Source: Delphinus delphis
Lineage: Eukaryota > Chordata > Mammalia > Artiodactyla > Delphinidae
Direction of reading: 5' to 3'
Assembly: GCF_949987515.2 (NCBI RefSeq)
Contig: NC_082692.2
Location: 93,505,488 to 93,569,487 of the forward strand
DNA: 64,000 bases
The notes beneath the pieces are model-generated. The model was not told the DNA's origin and searched no databases. It worked only from the letters and a program-made list of their open reading frames with translations. This document shows positions 58,850 through 64,000 of the stretch, in pieces. How positions within the stretch are numbered: the first letter of the stretch is position 1; each line of letters begins with the position of its first letter. Both the position numbers and the translations under genes were made by a program.

Positions 58850-61022
58850 TGTGCAATAACTTTTATACTGGCCTCATAAAACAAGTTGAGAAAAGAATTC
58901 CTCAGCTTTTCTCTAGAAGATTTTGTGTGAGAATGAAATTTTTCTTAAAATTTGGAAAGACAGTACTAGAGAAGCCCTCTCTTAAAGGGATTATTTTATG
59001 GATTTAATCTCTTTAACAGATATATATGTTCAGATTTAAAATTTTTTCTGTTTTAGTTTTGGCATGCTGTGCTTTTCTATGCTTCTTTTTTCATTTTTTT
59101 TATGTTTTCAACTTTATTTACATAAACTTATTCATAATAATCCTTCCTTCCCTTGCAATTTCTTTATGATCTCAGTAATGCTTCCTCATTCTTCTCATTG
59201 ATGATTTATTTTTTCTACTTTTATTCTTGATTAGTCCACTATTTATATTTTTTCAAAGCACAAACCTTGGCTTTTTATTTTCTGTATTTAAATTTTGTGT
59301 TCAATTTTACTGCTTTCTATTTTACCTTTATTTTTTCTGTTCATTTCTTGGGGTTTAATTTGCTGTTATTTTCTTGAGGTGAATGTTCTATAAATGAATT
59401 TCAGGCTGTCTATTATTCTAATATATGTATCAATTTTTAAAGCTGTTAGTATCATTTTAAGTCCAGTTTTACAGGTATCCCACAAGATTTAACATGTTTT
59501 ATTTTCATTATTAGTAAGCTTAAACTTAATAATGTCCACATTCTAATTTCCAATAAGATTTACTCTTTGACTCTTGGGTTATTCTAAAAAAAATTTTTTT
59601 TTAACTTTCCAAGTAGTTGGGTTTTCTAGTTGTCTTTTGGTTACTGATTTCTGGCTTAATTCTATTGTCAGAAAACATATCCTGAATGGCTCATTTTTCT
59701 TTCTTTTCACATCTATTGATATTAACTTTCTGGTATAGCATACTATAAATTTTTATAAAAGTTTGATATGTACAGGAATAAATGTGCAGTATTTCACTGT
59801 TGAGTGCAATTTTCTATATAAGCTAACTTGTTGATATTTATTCATACATATTATGTCTTTACTTTTATTTATTTATTCTAAAATTTTGAAAAACATGAGT
59901 AAAAGTCTCCTCTGATTATAGATTAGTCTATTTCTCCTTTACTTCCTTTATTTTGCTGTACATATTTTTAAGCTATACTTTTTACATGACTACAAATTAC
60001 AATTTAATTTTCATGGTTTTGTTTTTTTCTGTTATTTCAAGTAATACCTTTTACCTTAAAGTCTAATCTGTTTCATTTTAATATAGCTACTCCAACTATC
60101 TTTAGATTAGTATTTCCATAAGAAGTCTTTTCCCTTTCTTTTATTTTTACTTTTTTATCCCTTTATTTAAGGTGTGCCCCTAAGTTAAATTGAGTTTTAC
60201 CATTTTATCCATCCCGGCCATCTTTGTCTCTTTTTTTCTCCTCTGGAATATTTCAGCTATCATATTTGATGTATTATAATTCATATGGATTTACATCTGT
60301 CATTTTACTTTTTTATAGTTCTTTTTCCTGTTTTATGTTATTTTCCCCATTCTATTTTTCTTTTACCTAATCAAACATTTTAAAAATTATTTTATTTGTG
60401 AATTATAAAGTCTTTTTGCTATTATTTCAGTATATATCCCATAGATTACAATGTGTCTTTGATTTAATAGAATACAAAATATAGTAAAAGTTTTACCGCT
60501 TCTTAGACAATTATAACATGTTTGGACTCTTCAATTCTATTCAATTCATCTTGTTCCTTGTGTTATTTGTGTCTTGTGTTTCAATTCTATAAGCCAATTT
60601 AGTTACCATAAGACATACTTGATATTGTTTATTACAATAAGGATCCATTTAGATTTAGCTATATGTTTATACTGTTCAGAAATTTTCATTTCTTGCTTTA
60701 TTTCTGTGTTTCTGTCTGGAATCATTTTACTTCTGCCTGAAGTATTCTCTTCAGTCTTTTCTTTTAGTGAGATTCTTCCATTGACAAATAGTTTCTTCTT
60801 GGCTGGAAACATCTTTATTTTTCCTTCATTTTTTAGAGAAATTATATAATCCTTAAGATTGGACTGGAAGTTTAGCAATTATTTTCTTTCAGCAAATTAA
60901 AAATGCAATTTCATTGTCTTCTAGTTTTCATCACTTCCATTGAGAAGTCAACTATCAGTCTTGTTGCTTCTTTGAAAGTGATGTTTTCCTTTCTCTGACT
61001 GCTTTTAAAATTTTCTCTTTGG

Positions 61023-61222
61023 CTACAGCAAATTATGACTTACCAACCAAATCTGGCCCACCGACTGTTTTTGTAAAGTTTTGTGGAACATAACCATGCC
61101 TATTTGTTTACATGTTATTTAAGGCTGCTCATCACCGAGTTTAATAGTTGTGACAGGAATAGAATGTCTCTCAAAAACTAAAATATTTTCTATCTGCCCC
61201 CTTACAGATATTTTGTCTACCG
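61023..61222 (+). repeat. hAT-type MITE fragment inside L1
   Basis: 'accaaatctggcccaccgac', 'tgtttttgtaaagttttgtg', 'gaacataaccatgcctattt' and 'taaaatattttctatctgcc' match a common hAT-like mammalian repeat (the GGCCCACC...TTTTGTAAA family). The name is left open. Confidence 0.7.
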
Positions 61223-61960
61223 CTAATCTATAATTTTCAGCTATTTGAGTTATAAAATGTCTAGGTGTGTTTATTTTTTTTTAATCCTCCATGAGGTTTG
61301 TGTAGCTGCTTGAATCTTTAACTTGATATCTTTCATAGTTTGGGGAAATTTTTTTCTGTAGCGGTTTCTTTCTTCATTCCCTTTGGGATCTCTATCACCT
61401 GATGTTAGACATTTTCAGCATTTCCCATGTCTCCTACACTTGTTTCTCTATTTTCTTACTTTATCCTACTCATTCAGAGTAGGTATTTTATTGTTGATAA
61501 ATTTTAATTAATAAGTCCTCTCTTCTATTGTGATGAAAGGTTTTTTATACATTTCTGTATTATTTTTTATAACAATTATATTTGCAGGTTGTGTAATTTT
61601 TACTTAATTCTTTATGAATTCTGTTTCTCAGGTGAAATTCTCTATTTATTTTACTAAACATATTAATTGTAATTATTTTAAAGTCAATATTGTGATCTTC
61701 TAAGGATTTGTTTCTACTACCTTTTTTTTAAAATTTTTCTTCTTTTTTTTTTTAATGGCTCTGTCTCCTGGCTTACAACTTTTTATTGAATGCCAGAAAG
61801 TGCATGTGAAAAACTGTGATTTTTCTGAAGCTCTGGCTGATATTATTTTTTTTTTCTTCCAGATAGAATTTACTCTGCTTTCTGGTAGGCGATTATACTA
61901 GGGACAGAATACCTAATACAGTTTGGGATTGAGCTTGTTTGAACGGAATTTCAGGCTTTG

Positions 61961-62260
61961 TGTTAACTAATATAATTCTTGTTCACTCTTTCCCCTATTA
62001 GGAACTTTGTAGTGTCCTAAATGAAAGTGTAGATCCTCACCAGACTCCCCTCTTCTTGGTTGTGAAACCTAGTCCCCCTAAAACCAAGTTCCTCTGCTGA
62101 GTTTATGATTAACGTCTGTTTCCAAAACAATTGCTCCCTTTCTTGTCCAATACCTGTTCTCAAGATTGAATAGTATTAGAGAAAAGGAGGGAATGAAACC
62201 GAGCAGAACCCTGTGGGGCTCCAGGGCACAAAAGTCTTTCTGTGTCCCCCGTTTCTTTTT
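61961..62260. other. Unassigned, possibly retroviral or LTR flank
   Basis: No family recognised with confidence. Confidence 0.3.
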
Positions 62261-62795
62261 TGTAGGAAATAGGCTTCCTTCAGCCTCCATGACTTTCCTT
62301 GAGCTCAACAGGCAGGTTCAAACACTGTTAATGAGGGAAGGGAGGGGATGTCCAGACAAGGGAGGAGCAGTCAAGAAACAGCAGCCTTGGGGAAGGGTCC
62401 TGGTTCCCCTTCAAGGGGTACTCATAACAATATCTTTGAGCTGTTCTGTAGATACTGAAACCCCCACCAGATGGGAGAAGTTAACTGTCTGCTGCCCATA
62501 GTACATAAATCCCAGACTGGTTGGAACCAGAAGGTTGATGATGCTGACTCCCAGTTACCTCACAACCAACCAATCAGAAGAAGGTCCATAAACTGATCAT
62601 GCCCTCCTCTCTTTGAACGATTACTATAAAACTCCTCATTACCCCCTTCCAGGTCGGGACACACAGTTTTGAGGGCATTAGCCTGCTGTGGCCCCCTTCG
62701 CCTGGCAAAGTAATAAAGTTATTCCTTTCTACTTCACCCAGAACTCTGCCTCCAAGATTTAATTTGATGTCAGTGTACAGTGGCTGGATTTGGTT
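62261..62795 (+). mobile_element. Endogenous retrovirus LTR, related to the one at 9262
   Basis: It starts TGTAGGAAATAGGCTTCC and has TATAAAA at 62625-62631 and AATAAA at 62712-62717, followed by U5-like text. The block at 62401-62488 ('tcaaggggtactcataacaa', 'gatactgaaacccccaccag', 'gggagaagttaact') aligns with the LTR at 9262. The right end is approximate, since the terminal CA is not clear. No viral genes are beside it. Confidence 0.7.
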
Positions 62796-63734
62796 GTTTC
62801 TGGATTCGAATTCTTGTTTCCTCAGCCCTGTGAGACTCTAGAAAGCTCTGCTCAGCTTTCCACATCATGAGATGCTGCTTTCTACTCTGCCTCTTACGGT
62901 CTCAGCTCTGTGCCACTTACACATTAATAAATAACCTTGAGGGAAAAATGTCACAGCTCTACTGACTCGCTGCTTTCCTTCTTTCTGTGATGCTAAGTCC
63001 TCAAATCCTGACTCATTTTGGATAAATTTTCCAGTTCTTAACAAGAGAATTGACCTGCAAAAAGCTATTCCACCATCAGTAGTGATGGCAGTCCTTTACC
63101 TTCACCTAACTTTTCTTTAGAGTTTAACCCAAGAACTTTGGTGATACTTATTCTGAATAAACTTTCAAATTTGCATTTTCAGAATCTGGGACATATTTTT
63201 GTTTCTAATTAGAGTAACTTCTAAATGATCAATGACCCTTTTCTGTATGCTATAATACTTTCAATAATTCATTACATCAATTTTATCCAATGTGCTTTAT
63301 AGTAAATTGTGAAGAAGCCCATCCTATTGCTGGGCAGTCCAGATTATTAGAAAATTACAATTGCTAAAGAATTAAAATTTATATGTAAACATATGATAAT
63401 CATGCGAGAATTTACTTATTCCAATAAAAGCGTATCTCCTTTTATATAACACTTTGGAGGTCTAAACACTTATTCCAGTCCTTCTATTTGATGTTTGACA
63501 CTTTTTGGAATATTTGAAATTACTCTTAGAATATATTCTTACAAACATGCTTAGTGGTACAAGTCTTTTTTCTTGGAGTCTGGAATTAATTTATATAAGT
63601 AGTCTATAGTCATCCAAGCCATATCTGGCTAATAAGAGATAAAGTTTGGAAGGTTTGAAAGTACAATCTACTAAGAGAACTGTAAAATTAGTTTCTATTT
63701 TTTAAGTTCTAATTCATCAACTTATTTTTAAATA
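62796..63734. other. Unassigned sequence
   Basis: No gene or repeat family recognised. Confidence 0.4.
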
Positions 63735-63830
63735 AAATTTAACCTAGTGCCCACTATATAACAAGCACTATGTTAGGTGCCAGGGAGAATAGTGTACTAC
63801 AGGTAATGGATTGGATAATTGATTATTACT
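63735..63830 (-). repeat. L2 3'-end fragment, antisense
   Basis: 'tagtgcccactatataacaa', 'gcactatgttaggtgccagg' and 'gagaatagtgtactacaggt' fit the reverse complement of the L2 terminus. Confidence 0.55.
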
Positions 63831-63859
63831 TCAAATGGTAATTTCAATATGTAGAAAGG

Positions 63860-63960
63860 TTATATATATATACATACATACATATTATACATACTTACAG
63901 TCCTACATATGCCTGCATGCATGTATTCATATATATGTGTTTATGTGTATAAAACTGCCA
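63860..63960. repeat. Imperfect AT/CA-rich low-complexity tract
   Basis: TA, CATA and TATG motifs predominate ('tatatatatatacatacata', 'gcctgcatgcatgtattcat'). Confidence 0.8.
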
Positions 63961-64000
63961 TATGTTTTCATGTATTTTTCATATTGATTTGTTATGCATG

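Larger units (their letters stand above)
58410..61960 (-). mobile_element. Old L1, minus strand, ORF2 5' half and ORF1 region
   Basis: Very AT-rich antisense L1 text. RT and endonuclease portions lie at about 58430-60120 ('actggcctcataaaacaagt', 'cattcttctcattgatgatt', 'tcttggggtttaatttgctg'), and ORF1/5' text follows to about 61960 ('atttccctttctctgactgc'-like text near 60990). It is interrupted by a CHR SINE (58497-58849) and a hAT fragment (61023-61222). No intact frame. Confidence 0.65.

Overview
The window is nuclear DNA from a mammal, almost certainly a cetacean (whale or dolphin). The evidence is ten tRNA-derived SINEs of the CHR family. Five are the long form of about 340 bp, ending in an AAATA-rich tail. 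Five are a short form of about 200 bp with the central part missing. CHR-type SINEs are known from cetaceans, hippos and ruminants, and the short form is typical of whales. A mariner element with TTGGGTTGGCC ends, cetartiodactyl-type L1 3' ends, and mammal-wide MIR, L2, MER5A, MER2 and MLT1 relics agree with this.

I find no intact protein-coding gene, rRNA, tRNA or other RNA gene. The open reading frames are short and mostly fall inside repeats. The window looks intergenic or like part of a large intron. The one exon-like stretch outside recognised repeats is 39945-40063 on the minus strand. It is open, exactly 119 nt between splice-like dinucleotides, and has a good donor but a poor acceptor, so it is only a candidate.

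Layout. 1-1.8 kb is mostly unassigned. 1.8-4.15 kb is an old plus-strand L1 carrying a (TA)n(CA)n microsatellite, followed by a CHR SINE with a perfect 14-bp target duplication. 4.6-18 kb is unassigned sequence with MIR and L2 relics, an AT-rich minisatellite, an L1 3' end, a class I LTR (9.26-9.87 kb), two CHR SINEs and hAT-type MITEs. 18.15-21.46 kb is a minus-strand L1. 22-32 kb has CHR SINEs (one inside an L1 3' end with a 15-bp duplication), a cluster of MIRs, L2 relics, a MER2-type Tigger and an MLT1-like LTR. 33.5-38.6 kb contains two short CHR SINEs, a solo LTR that splits a MER5A copy with a 4-bp CCCT duplication, two ERVL-type LTRs and old L1 pieces. 40.765-46.824 kb is a near full-length minus-strand L1 flanked by a 15-bp duplication; its frames are broken and two L1 3' scraps sit inside it. 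47.36-48.03 kb is an L1 with an inverted 5' part. 53-62 kb is two old minus-strand L1s, interrupted by an L1 5'UTR piece in the opposite direction, a 1275-bp mariner, two CHR SINEs and a hAT fragment. 62.26-62.8 kb is a second LTR related to the one at 9.3 kb.

No genes work together here. The biology is layered retroposon and transposon insertion. The best-resolved events are the mariner (catalytic DD34D codons all present, three nonsense codons), the solo LTR in MER5A, and the full-length L1. I found no evidence for a previously undescribed system. Family names come from recognising sequence by eye and need a repeat-library search.
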